The notes beneath the pieces are model-generated. The model searched no databases. It was not told the DNA's origin and saw nothing but the letters and a program-made list of their open reading frames with translations. Positions 46,315-54,682 of a stretch of 64,000 nt of DNA are shown here, piece by piece (the stretch's first letter is position 1; the number at the start of each line of letters is the position of its first letter). Source of the DNA: Fen-1467 sp035519475 (lineage in GTDB: Bacteria > Verrucomicrobiota > Verrucomicrobiia > Opitutales > Opitutaceae); contig DATIWI010000056.1 in assembly GCA_035519475.1 (NCBI GenBank), forward strand, positions 36,255-100,254. Direction: 5' to 3'. The position numbers and the translations under genes were made by a program.

Positions 46315-47265
46315 CTAGGGGTGAGGTGCTGCCGGCGGGGGATGACTCAGCCGGGCTGGAACCGCGAGAAACTCGGGTTCAGCCTTGTCGTGGTAAATGG
46401 TGAGCAGTTCGGTCACCGGCCGGACCGCCTGCGGTGAAACTTCCCAATGCCAGCCTTGCGGCCCGGGCGAGCCGAACCACGCCTTGCCGCCTGCGCGATC
46501 CAGGGCGTAGCCATGACTCAGTCCCCAGTAAAGCACCTCGAACGATTTGGCGCCGCCTTCGCCATCGATGGTCAGGACTTCTTCGCCGCCGACCACGGTC
46601 CGGTTGAACTGTACGCAGCGATTGAGCACGGTCATGGTGAGCTGCATGCGCTCCGCCAGCGTCAGGTCATCGTTGGCCAGACTCCGGTAAGACATTTCCA
46701 GGGCGGCGGACAGGCGGGGGGGGAACGAAGGACGGAGCTTCACGAGGCTCTCGCTGACGGCTTTCAGTCGGGCCTCGACCGCCTTGACGCCTTCGGCGGC
46801 GGTCTTGTTCCTGGCCTGCAGCGTTTCGAGCTCGCCGCGGTCCTTGGCGGTCTTCGCCAACAGGTTGTCCCGCTCGTCTTCGAGCCTCGCGGCACGTTCG
46901 CTCAAGGCATTGACCGCCGACTCCAGGAGCTCCTTCTGTGCGGCCCAGTCATTCTCCAGACGCACCGTCTCCGCCCGGGTCTTGACCCACTCGGTGGCGA
47001 CCTTTCCGACCGTCTCGATTGGGTCGGACGCGGCGCCGAGCGCCGCCGGGCAGAGCAAGGCCAGCGGCCACAGCCGGAAAAGAGGGCGCAGCGCAGGCGC
47101 TTTGATCTCCCTGCGCGGTCGGGATGGCGCGGCTTTCGGCAGTCGCAGGGCCAAGGAGCCGTATTCGTGCGTAAAATGGGGTGGGAATCCGCGGAGCTTG
47201 TGAATCACTGGGGTCGGCGGTTGGGAAGCGGGAGGGGCAACAGGCCGGAGATGAGCGAAGATCAT
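46315..47265 (-). CDS. DUF3450-like coiled-coil periplasmic protein
   Basis: 316 residues from the ATG at 47263-47265. The central region (about 90-180) is a Glu/Lys/Arg coiled coil (ENDWAAQKELLESAVNAL, LEDERDNLLAKTAKDRGELE). The C-terminal half (LTLAERMQLTMTVLNRC, FEVLYWGLSHGYALDR) matches DUF3450-type proteins found first in TtpC clusters. The hydrophobic LWPLALLCPAALGAA at about residues 65-80 looks like a signal sequence with an unusually long lead, so an internal start may be the real one. The sigma54 promoter at 47289-47304 rules out the upstream GTG at 47334. First gene of the TonB operon. Confidence 0.8.
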   Translation of the reverse strand: MIFAHLRPVAPPASQPPTPVIHKLRGFPPHFTHEYGSLALRLPKAAPSRPRREIKAPALRPLFRLWPLALLCPAALGAASDPIETVGKVATEWVKTRAETVRLENDWAAQKELLESAVNALSERAARLEDERDNLLAKTAKDRGELETLQARNKTAAEGVKAVEARLKAVSESLVKLRPSFPPRLSAALEMSYRSLANDDLTLAERMQLTMTVLNRCVQFNRTVVGGEEVLTIDGEGGAKSFEVLYWGLSHGYALDRAGGKAWFGSPGPQGWHWEVSPQAVRPVTELLTIYHDKAEPEFLAVPARLSHPPPAAPHP

Positions 47266-47288
47266 GGAAATACCCAATGCACTTTCAT

Positions 47289-47304
47289 TGCAAGCCCCAT
47301 GCCA
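47289..47304 (-). promoter_or_regulatory. Sigma54 (RpoN) promoter of the TonB operon
   Basis: On the minus strand the sequence is TGGCATGGGGCTTGCA. The -24 GG and -12 GC are separated by exactly ten bases, and it matches the sigma54 consensus TGGCAC-N5-TTGCW at all but one position. The predicted start of transcription is about 47279, leaving a leader of about 14 bases before the ATG at 47265. The divergent gene encodes an NtrC-type sigma54 activator. Confidence 0.8.
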
Positions 47305-47425
47305 CGGCGCTGCTTGTTGTTCCAAGGCGTTCACTGGTAGAATCTAACGATTTCCCAGGCCAGCCGGTTTGGCAGCTGTTGTCGAGCGGTTGGCTGTTCA
47401 CCGCCAGAATCGATCCCGGCCCTGT

Positions 47426-47441
47426 CTGCGATTGGTCGCAG
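47426..47441. promoter_or_regulatory. Candidate enhancer (UAS) for the NtrC-type activator
   Basis: Perfect inverted repeat CTGCGATTGGTCGCAG with 6-base arms and a 4-base centre. It is 122 bases upstream of the -24 element, within the usual range of enhancer sites of sigma54 activators. A weaker related site (TCGC-N6-GCGA) is at 47471-47484. The sites could also serve autoregulation of the activator gene. Confidence 0.55.
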
Positions 47442-47528
47442 CCAGCCAGGGCTCACCGCAACGCCGGTGGTCGCGTCACTGCGAATAGTGTTGAAGGCCG
47501 CACCAGTTTCGCTCGCATCGTGGACTTC

Positions 47529-48926
47529 ATGGCTGTCGACACCGAGCTTCCGGTGGGATGCGAACTGCTCTTGCTTGAAGATGATGCGGTGCTTCGCCGC
47601 CGGCTGGCCGCCCACCTGCGCGCCCTCGGTGCAGGGGTGACCGAGGCCGCGACCATCGAAGAAGCCCGCCGCGCGCTGGCCGGAATCCGCTTCGATTTCG
47701 CGCTGGTCGATCTGCAATTGCCGGACGGGGAGGCGTTTGATTTGTTGCGCGCCGGAGCCTTTTCGGAAAACACCGCCGTGGTGGTCATGACCGCTTTCGG
47801 GGGTGTCAAGGAAGCCGTCGAGGCCATGCGGCTGGGCGCGGGTGATTACCTGGCAAAGCCGTTCGCGCCGGAGGAACTGCCCCTCGTTTTCGCACGCTGC
47901 CGCGAGAGGCGCGGCGGCGCCCGGCGGGACGCGTTTCGCGCCAGCGAGCAGTCGACGAGGAGCGGCGACGAGCTTTTCTTCGGCGAGAGCCTCGCGCCGA
48001 TCCGCGCGCGGCTGGAGACGATTCTCGCCGCAGAGCGGCGGCTCGAGCACGGTCTGCCGCCGATCCTGATCGAGGGAGAAACGGGTACGGGCAAGAGCCT
48101 GCTCGTGCGCTGGATCCACCGGCAGGGGCCGCGGAGCCAGCGCCCCTTCATCACAGTCAACTGCGCGGCGCTGCCGGAGACACTGGCGGAGTCCGAACTT
48201 TTCGGTCACGAGCGGGGCGCCTTCACGGACGCGCGGACGGCCCGGATCGGGCTGTTTGAGGCGGCCGACGGCGGCACGCTTTTCCTGGATGAGATCGGCG
48301 CCCTCGCCGCGGCGACGCAGGCGAAGGTGCTGGCGGCGGTCGAGGATCACGCCATCCGACGCCTGGGCGCGACCAAGGAGATTCGCATCGATGTGCGCCT
48401 CATTGCCGCTTCCAACCAGCCCCTGGCCGACATGGTTGAGGCTGGGACCTTCCGGGAGGACCTGTATCACCGACTGCGCCTGCTCCAGATCGTCGTGCCG
48501 CCACTGCGCGACCGGGGTCAGGATATTGTGGCGCTGGCCGCTCACCTGCTGGACCGGATCGCCCGGCGGCATCGGCTGAAGGGTCTGACCATCTCGCCGG
48601 AGGGCCAGGCGCGCCTGCTGGCTCAGCGCTGGCCGGGCAACGCCCGCGAATTGGCGCATGAAATCGAAAGCGCAGTGATCTTCGCCCGCGGCGCGGCGCT
48701 CGACTTTGCGCACCTCGGGCCGCTGCCCGCAGCGCAACCGGCCGGCTGGCGCAATCCGGGCTGGCAGCTGCCCGACGAGGGCTTTTCGATCGACGCCGTG
48801 ATCGATGCTCTCGTCGAGGAATCGCTGAGGGCCACCCACCACAATATTTCCGCCGCCGCCCGGCGTCTAGGCGTAACCCGCGCGTTCCTGCGTTATCGTC
48901 TCGATGGAGGCAAATCCTGCCCGTGA
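47529..48926 (+). CDS. NtrC-family sigma54-dependent response regulator
   Basis: 465 residues. The receiver domain has the acidic pair in LLLEDDAVL (17-19), phospho-acceptor Asp61 in FALVDLQLPDG, Thr88 and Lys110. The AAA+ domain has Walker A GETGTGKS (about 183), the sigma54-contact loop GAFTDA (about 230, a common variant of GAFTGA), Walker B GGTLFLDEIGA and an Arg finger region. A Fis-type helix-turn-helix ends the protein (NISAAARRLGVTRAFLRYRL). ATG at 47529 is chosen by the start of the receiver fold. It is divergent from the TonB operon, and its likely kinase is encoded at 50873. Confidence 0.95.
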   Translation: MAVDTELPVGCELLLLEDDAVLRRRLAAHLRALGAGVTEAATIEEARRALAGIRFDFALVDLQLPDGEAFDLLRAGAFSENTAVVVMTAFGGVKEAVEAMRLGAGDYLAKPFAPEELPLVFARCRERRGGARRDAFRASEQSTRSGDELFFGESLAPIRARLETILAAERRLEHGLPPILIEGETGTGKSLLVRWIHRQGPRSQRPFITVNCAALPETLAESELFGHERGAFTDARTARIGLFEAADGGTLFLDEIGALAAATQAKVLAAVEDHAIRRLGATKEIRIDVRLIAASNQPLADMVEAGTFREDLYHRLRLLQIVVPPLRDRGQDIVALAAHLLDRIARRHRLKGLTISPEGQARLLAQRWPGNARELAHEIESAVIFARGAALDFAHLGPLPAAQPAGWRNPGWQLPDEGFSIDAVIDALVEESLRATHHNISAAARRLGVTRAFLRYRLDGGKSCP

Positions 48927-49108
48927 ACGGATCCGTCAGTGGAGGAACGAGGCATGCGGAACGAAGGACGGAGAGGGGCGAGGGCCGGTGGCGTGCCGCC
49001 GAGAATTGGCTGCCTTCGGCCAACGCCGAGCCCGTGTCGGCCGGGCCGATCCGCGGTCCGCGCATCAAGAGGTTGATCGGAAGCGCATTGTGAGCCGCGC
49101 AAACCAGT

Positions 49109-49124
49109 TGGCACCGCCGATGCA
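49109..49124 (+). promoter_or_regulatory. Sigma54 promoter of the exported-repeat-protein/kinase operon
   Basis: TGGCACCGCCGATGCA, with GG and GC ten bases apart and a full TGGCAC -24 element; the -12 box is ATGC instead of TTGC. The predicted start of transcription is about 49135, 44 bases before the ATG at 49179. No clear copy of the CTGCGA inverted repeat was found upstream; TTGGC-N8-GCCAA at about 49007-49024 is a weak candidate. Confidence 0.65.
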
Positions 49125-49178
49125 GAGGAGTGTTTCCCCGCTCTCCACGGCCGAGTACCGGCCGACGCGCGAAAGCCC

Positions 49179-50852
49179 ATGAAGGCCATCACTCCTGTTC
49201 CGATCTTGAATCGCCCCCCCCGGCGCGCGCCGTTCTTGGCGATGCTGCCGGCAATCCTGCTTGGTGCCCTGCTCGCGGTGCCAGCCACCAGGTCGTCTCA
49301 CGCGGCCGAGGAACCCCCGGAGCGCGAGGCGGGGGACGACTCGCAGGGTTCGGTCGACCAGTTCGACCTCTTGCGTTTTAACAACACCTCCGCATCCCAC
49401 TACTACTATTCGCTTCCGCCCGGGTCCGAGCCGCTGATCTATTTCTTCCCGCCGGTGCCGCCGCCCCTCGGCGCGGATTACCCAGTGCTGGGCCGGCCGG
49501 CGCCGCGCGCGCCCGCGCCGCCGGAGCTGGCAGCCTATGTGGACGAGTGGTTTTATCCATTTCTCGGAGTACGGCTGCTCGCAGGCGACCTTACCAAGGA
49601 ATTGCGCGCGGAGCTCGAGGCCTACCGTGCCGCGAAAATTGCGCTCCAGAATGAACTGCGGGCGGGCCTCGCCGGCCTCAAGGGCGTCGATCCGGCCGGG
49701 CGGGAACAAGAACTCGGCACTCTCGCGCGCGAGCAAGCACCGAGAATTGTGGCACTGGAAGCCGTGGCGGAGAGAATCCGCGGCGAACTGCGGCTGGCCT
49801 GGTTGGCGGAGACACGGGCGGGCGACGGCGCTTCCGCCGACAAGGCCGGCTGGCATCTGCCCGCGGAGCGGAGGGCGCCGGCGACGCCCGGGGAACTGCA
49901 GCTCGAAGCCGAGGCCATGCACGGCATCGCCTTCTTTGGGGAAGGCCTCTCGGCCGGGCAGCGACGGCTGCTGCTTGCCGCGGCGATCGAGCTGAGGGCG
50001 GCGGCCAACGCGCCGCCCGGGACAAGGTCTGCCCCACAGGAAGGGTGGCTGCTGTATTTTTCCCCCGAACCGGCGAGGATCCGCCTGGCAGCGAATCTAT
50101 CGGCGGCGCTGGCCCGGAGGCTGAGTGAGTACGCCGTCGCAAAGCAGGGCCTGATCACGGAACTGTGTGACACCCTGCGGCGCGGAAGCGCGATCGATGC
50201 AGTCGGGCGCCTCGAGGCGTTGAAGCGCCTGGCGGCCGACCAGGCTCCACGCCTCGCGGCCCTGGAGGGTCAAGCCGAGGAGATTCGCCGTGAACTGGTG
50301 GCGATGCCGAACGCGCCGGGACCGCCCGCGCAGTTTCCCTTGCCGCCGGAGATCATGGCCCGGATCGCCGTTTACCGCGGCCACAAGCTCGCCGTGCTCA
50401 AGACCCTCCACGCCCTGCTGGCCGATCCCTCGCGAACGACCGAGCGGAACCCGACTCCAGGGAAGGTGGAAGAGGGGGGCGAACCGCCAGCCCCGGCGCG
50501 CGAGACGGCGAGCCCCGTGGTGCGCCCGGCGAAGCCGCGGGTATCGGTCGAGGAGTTCAACCGTCGGCAGAGCGCGCTCCTCGGCGAACTGAATGCGGAG
50601 CGCGCCGCGATTCGCGAGGCGCTCTCTGAATATGGGCGCGCGACGAACCGGCCGACGGATCAGAAATCAATCGACGACCTCCTGAAGGACTTCGAGAGCG
50701 CCCGGCAGGAGCAGGAAATCTGGGACAAATACCGCGACTACCAGGCGGCGGTGCTGCTGCCCGGGCTCTCACCCGAACAACGCCGCCTCCTCTTTGGCAG
50801 CGCCGTCGAACAGCTGGCCCTGCCGCTTCCGGCCGGGATTCAGATGCGCTGA
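49179..50852 (+). CDS. Exported internally repetitive protein in the NtrC/kinase operon
   Basis: 557 residues, no family recognised. Signal peptide (LAMLPAILLGALLAVPATRSSHA). Two long segments are paralogous: about 147-206 (YRAAKIALQNELRAGLAGL, then REQAPRIVALEAVAERIRGEL) and about 316-373 (YAVAKQGLITELCDTLR, then ADQAPRLAALEGQAEEIRREL). A third, diverged copy begins near 398. Two short blocks also repeat, GLSAGQRRLLLAAAIEL (about 257) and GLSPEQRRLLFGSAVEQL (about 533). The helices suggest a periplasmic sensor or scaffold. It starts 44 bp after a sigma54-type promoter and is followed 20 bp later by the kinase. Confidence 0.75.
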   Translation: MKAITPVPILNRPPRRAPFLAMLPAILLGALLAVPATRSSHAAEEPPEREAGDDSQGSVDQFDLLRFNNTSASHYYYSLPPGSEPLIYFFPPVPPPLGADYPVLGRPAPRAPAPPELAAYVDEWFYPFLGVRLLAGDLTKELRAELEAYRAAKIALQNELRAGLAGLKGVDPAGREQELGTLAREQAPRIVALEAVAERIRGELRLAWLAETRAGDGASADKAGWHLPAERRAPATPGELQLEAEAMHGIAFFGEGLSAGQRRLLLAAAIELRAAANAPPGTRSAPQEGWLLYFSPEPARIRLAANLSAALARRLSEYAVAKQGLITELCDTLRRGSAIDAVGRLEALKRLAADQAPRLAALEGQAEEIRRELVAMPNAPGPPAQFPLPPEIMARIAVYRGHKLAVLKTLHALLADPSRTTERNPTPGKVEEGGEPPAPARETASPVVRPAKPRVSVEEFNRRQSALLGELNAERAAIREALSEYGRATNRPTDQKSIDDLLKDFESARQEQEIWDKYRDYQAAVLLPGLSPEQRRLLFGSAVEQLALPLPAGIQMR

Positions 50853-50872
50853 TCATCCCGTTTCCTCCCTCC

Positions 50873-52285
50873 GTGCCGTTGTTGCCGCGATACGCCTCCC
50901 GCCAGATGTCCGCCGCGCTGTCCGCGGGCGGCGTGCTGATCGTCATTTTCTCGGCCATGGTCATCTGGTTCCGGGCCGATCTGCGCGACGAGATTCATTT
51001 GAAGATCATCGAGCGCGACGCCGCCGTGCTTTACCCGATGGCGCTGCAGCAGGTGGCGGAGAGCGAGGCCCGCGGCGGGCCGAATCCGTTCGCCCCGCTC
51101 ACTGCGCTCCTGATGAGCGCCCGGCAGAAGGGGATGCTCGCGGTCGCCGTTTTCGATCGCGACGGCAACACCATCGAGGCGGTGCCGACCACCCAGCTGT
51201 TCGTGGAACTGCCGACCGACGACTATTTGCGGCTGCGGACCGGCGAATCGATCACCCGCTACCACCCGGCCTTTCCCCTGGATCAGTATTTCGCCGGCAT
51301 TTCCCGCGAACAGCCGCGGGTGCCGGTGCTCGAGGTGCTGTTGCCGCTGCCGGGCCCGAATCCGGGCGCGATGCACGGCTTCGTACGCTACTATATCGAC
51401 GCCCGGGCGCTCTCGCAGGAGCTCGCACTCATCGATCGCCGGATTCACCGCCAGACTGCCGTCACCCTGGGGGTCGGCGCGATCCTGATCGCCGCGGTCA
51501 TGACGGTGGCGGCCCTGCGGATCCAGCGGGTGCAGCGCGCGATCGCCGAACGCAACGAGCGGCTGAGTCGCGCGAACTTCGAACTCACGCTCGCCGCCAA
51601 AGCCTCCGCGGTCGGGCAGATCGCCTCCAACCTCATCCACGGACTTCAGGGATCCGTCGAGGGACTGCGCGCCGTGGTCGCGAGCCCGGACGCCGATCCG
51701 GCCAACCCGGCGTGGGAATCCGCCGCCGGCTACACCGAACGCCTGCAGACGATGATCAAGGACACGGTGGAGTTGCTGGGCGACGCGGGCGCGCATGCGA
51801 GCTATGAGCTCTCCGGCCGCGAGCTCGCGACCATGATTCGCGACCGCAACCGGGCGGCCGCCGCCGAGAAGGGCGTTGCGCTCGAGGTCGGTGAGGGCTT
51901 TGCGGCAATGATCGACAGCCATCGCGGCGGTCTCCTCTGCCTGATTGCCAACAACCTGGTGCAAAACTCGATTGCCGCCACCGAGCGTGGCCGCCGGGTC
52001 GCCGTCACGCTGAGCGAGGGTGACGCCATCTTCACACTGCAGGTCGAGGACGAAGGCGCGGGCATCCCCGAAGCGATCACGCGGAACCTGTTCAAGCCCG
52101 GACGCAGTGGGCGGCCGGGGCGGTCCGGCCTCGGGCTGGCGATCAGTCAATTGCTCGCCCGCCAGATCGGAGGCGAAGTGAGGCTGATCGCAACCAGTTC
52201 CCAAGGAACCAAGTTCAGCGTCACCCTGCCGCGGACACCGTGGGCGCCCCAGCCGCCGGAGGGTGCGGCCGGCGCGCATTCCTGA
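50873..52285 (+). CDS. Membrane sensor histidine kinase
   Basis: 470 residues. Two membrane helices (about 12-32 and 200-220) enclose a periplasmic sensor domain with a PAS/CACHE-like strand (GMLAVAVFDRDGNTIEAV). The dimerisation helix carries a presumed phospho-acceptor His in ASNLIHGLQGSVEGL, not the usual HELRTPL form. The ATPase has the N box NNLVQNSIAAT, G1 DEGAGIP and G2 GRSGLGLAIS. Start is GTG at 50873; ATG at 50906 is an alternative. It is the likely partner of the NtrC-type regulator 2 kb upstream. Confidence 0.9.
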   Translation: MPLLPRYASRQMSAALSAGGVLIVIFSAMVIWFRADLRDEIHLKIIERDAAVLYPMALQQVAESEARGGPNPFAPLTALLMSARQKGMLAVAVFDRDGNTIEAVPTTQLFVELPTDDYLRLRTGESITRYHPAFPLDQYFAGISREQPRVPVLEVLLPLPGPNPGAMHGFVRYYIDARALSQELALIDRRIHRQTAVTLGVGAILIAAVMTVAALRIQRVQRAIAERNERLSRANFELTLAAKASAVGQIASNLIHGLQGSVEGLRAVVASPDADPANPAWESAAGYTERLQTMIKDTVELLGDAGAHASYELSGRELATMIRDRNRAAAAEKGVALEVGEGFAAMIDSHRGGLLCLIANNLVQNSIAATERGRRVAVTLSEGDAIFTLQVEDEGAGIPEAITRNLFKPGRSGRPGRSGLGLAISQLLARQIGGEVRLIATSSQGTKFSVTLPRTPWAPQPPEGAAGAHS

Positions 52286-52405
52286 CGGCGGCCCCGCCCA
52301 TCTCCGGGGGTGCCGGGCGATGATCCCTGCGTCCGGCCGGACGGGGTCGTGCGCGGATTCGGCAATCGGACCGCGGCGCGGCCGCGATTTCCGTCCGGCG
52401 AACCG

Positions 52406-54082
52406 CTAACCGGGATGTGGCGGCAGCGGGCGCAGCTTCAATTCGGGATTCTTCTCGACGAAGTAACGCAGGGTCCAGTCGCTGGGGAAGAGCAGAACGG
52501 GCCGGTTCTCGCTGTCGCTGGCCCACGCCACACCCGTGGCCACGACGATGGACGCAGGATTGTCCAGCGCCGGGTGCGGCTCGACCCAGCGGAGGCATTC
52601 CCACGGCGCCGGCTCGAGGCGGGCCTCCACGCCGTATTCGCTGTGCAGGCGGTATTGCACCACCTCGAACTGGAGCGGGCCGACGGCGGCGAGGAGCGTG
52701 ACGCCCGGCGGGCCGTGACGCCGGCGGAACGACTGCACGATGTGCTCCTGCAGGAGTTGATGGAGGCCCGCACGGTACTTCTTGGCGGCGGAGGGATTCG
52801 GGTTGCTGATGAAGGCGAAAACCTCTGGCGGGAAGCGGGGGATCTCGTGGTACCAGATGGCGGGGTCCGCCGTAAGCGTGTCGCCGACGCCGAAGGCGTC
52901 GTGGCCGACGAGGCCGACAATGTCGCCGGGCCACGCTTCGTCCACGGTCTCGCGCTCCCGGCCGAAGAGCTTGTGGGAGGACGACAGCCGCACGCGCCGG
53001 CCCGACTGCGCATGGGTCACCACCATGTCGCGCGCGAAGCGGCCCGAGCACACCCGGAGAAAGGCGATGCGGTCGCGGTGTTTCGGGTCCATGTTCGCCT
53101 GGATTTTGAAGATGAAGCCGGAGAATTCCGGGTGGGTGACGGGAACCGGGTGGTGACCGTTGTGGCCACGGCCGTCGTCCGGCGCCAGGGCTTCGGGAGC
53201 TTCGGCCGGATCGGGCTCGTGGGGAAACGGCGCCGCCAGCCCGCGCCGCGGGGTGGGGGGCACGGCATCGCGGAGAAAGCCGTCGAGCAGGAGCTCGACG
53301 CCGAAATTGTTCACGGCGCTGCCGAAGTAGACCGGCGTCTGCCGGCCGGCGTGGACGGCGGCGAGGTCAAAGGCGTGACCGGCGCCCTCGAGCATGGCGA
53401 GTTGCTCCGCCACGTCGCGGTAGGCGGCCTCGTCGAGGGCGGCGCGCACGAGGGGGTCGCCGAAATCCGCCACCTGTTCGGGCGCGCGGTAGGCGCCGCC
53501 GGGCACGCGCTCAAACAGATGCACCCGGCGGTGGCGGCGGTCGTACACCCCGCGGAAGCCGGGGCCGCTGCCCAGCGGCCAGGTGACGGCAAACGCCTGC
53601 AGGCGCAACGCGCTCTCCAGCTCGTCGAGCAGATCCAGCGGATTCCGGATCGGGCGGTCGCACTTGTTCAGGAACGTGAAGATCGGCACGCCGCGCTGAC
53701 GGCACACCTCGAAAAGCTTGCGCGTCTGCGCCTCGATGCCCTTGGCGGCGTCGATCACCATGATCGCCGCGTCCACCGCGGTCAGGACCCGGTAGGTGTC
53801 TTCCGAGAAATCCTTGTGGCCGGGGGTGTCGAGGAGGTTGATGGCGAAGCCGGCGTAGGCGAACTGGAGCACGGTGGAGGAGATCGAGATGCCGCGCTGG
53901 CGCTCCAGCTCCATCCAGTCGGAGCGGGTGGCGCGCTGGTTCTTGCGATCCTTCACGGCGCCGGCGAGGTGCACGGCGTTGCCGTAGAGCAGGAATTTCT
54001 CCGTGAGCGTCGTCTTGCCCGCGTCGGGATGCGAGATGATCGCGAAGGTGCGGCGGCGGGCGATTTCCTGGTCGGGCGACAT
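52406..54082 (-). CDS. prfC: Peptide chain release factor 3
   Basis: 558 residues. Translational GTPase recycling RF1/RF2. G1 is ISHPDAGKTTLTEKFLLYG, G3 LLDTPGHKDFSEDT and G4 FLNKCDRPIRNPLDLLDE. RF3-specific middle and C-terminal parts (RVRLSSSHKLFGRERETVDE, VGPLQFEVVQYRLHSEYGVE) are present. ATG at 54080-54082 (MSPDQEIARR). A CAAAGGGG-type purine micro-repeat precedes the start on the coding strand's upstream side. Confidence 0.97.
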   Translation of the reverse strand: MSPDQEIARRRTFAIISHPDAGKTTLTEKFLLYGNAVHLAGAVKDRKNQRATRSDWMELERQRGISISSTVLQFAYAGFAINLLDTPGHKDFSEDTYRVLTAVDAAIMVIDAAKGIEAQTRKLFEVCRQRGVPIFTFLNKCDRPIRNPLDLLDELESALRLQAFAVTWPLGSGPGFRGVYDRRHRRVHLFERVPGGAYRAPEQVADFGDPLVRAALDEAAYRDVAEQLAMLEGAGHAFDLAAVHAGRQTPVYFGSAVNNFGVELLLDGFLRDAVPPTPRRGLAAPFPHEPDPAEAPEALAPDDGRGHNGHHPVPVTHPEFSGFIFKIQANMDPKHRDRIAFLRVCSGRFARDMVVTHAQSGRRVRLSSSHKLFGRERETVDEAWPGDIVGLVGHDAFGVGDTLTADPAIWYHEIPRFPPEVFAFISNPNPSAAKKYRAGLHQLLQEHIVQSFRRRHGPPGVTLLAAVGPLQFEVVQYRLHSEYGVEARLEPAPWECLRWVEPHPALDNPASIVVATGVAWASDSENRPVLLFPSDWTLRYFVEKNPELKLRPLPPHPG

Positions 54083-54276
54083 GGACAAGGGGACAACGCA
54101 AAGGGGCAAACGGGCGAGGGGAAAGCTTTTTGTTGGACCGCCGGACCGAAGGCGGCAAGCGGCCGCGCCCCCGGCGCCCGCCGGTCCGACCCGCGGCAGG
54201 TAATGCGCATCCTCTGCCAAAAAATGCGCAGCCAGTGCGCGTTTATTGTGGTTCACTACGGTCGTATTCCACGACG

Positions 54277-54534
54277 ATGATCGCCTCCCTCGTCATTCTG
54301 CTAATCCTGGCCCTGACCGGCGGTGCGGCGGTGCTGCTCGTGCGCGGCGTCCGGCGCGCGCCCGAGGGCTACGAGGATGCAGCGGGATTCCATCTGGGCC
54401 CGACGCCGCCGGTTCCGGTGGGCCGGGCGATTCCCGCGGCGGCGGATGCGAGCGAGATGCCGGTCCACGCCGGCGTGGTCCGTTTCCGGGGACGCGCGGC
54501 GCGCGACGTGGCTCCGGCGCTGAAGGTTGGCTGA
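54277..54534 (+). CDS. Small single-helix membrane protein, PEGY-motif family (copy 1)
   Basis: 85 residues. One N-terminal membrane helix (IASLVILLILALTGGAAVLLV) is followed by RRAPEGYEDAAGFHLGP, then a Pro/Ala-rich tail. The motif P-E-G-Y-[EQ]-D-x-x-G-F-H-[LF]-G recurs in the small genes at 55740 and 56195. The helix is followed by Arg, so the motif should face the cytoplasm if the N-terminus is out. No function is known to me. ATG at 54277. Confidence 0.7.
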   Translation: MIASLVILLILALTGGAAVLLVRGVRRAPEGYEDAAGFHLGPTPPVPVGRAIPAAADASEMPVHAGVVRFRGRAARDVAPALKVG

Positions 54535-54682
54535 CGCGGCCACGGCCGGCCACCGGATCGCGCAACCGGGAGTCGCCTTGGCCGGCGGGTCGGCGGCGGC
54601 GGGTGGAACCGGCGCGGAGGAAGGGCGGTAGATCCGCACCACCGATTTGCCGCGGAGGGATTTATGGATACATGCGCCGACC

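Noticed and set aside
47266..47334. Upstream GTG start (47334) for the DUF3450-like gene.
   Set aside because: It would lie upstream of the sigma54 promoter at 47289-47304, so the transcript would not contain it, and the added residues have no signal-peptide character.
48904..49182. A 92-codon plus-strand frame between the NtrC gene and the exported repeat protein.
   Set aside because: It overlaps the end of the regulator and the sigma54 promoter, and its translation is Arg-rich without family features.
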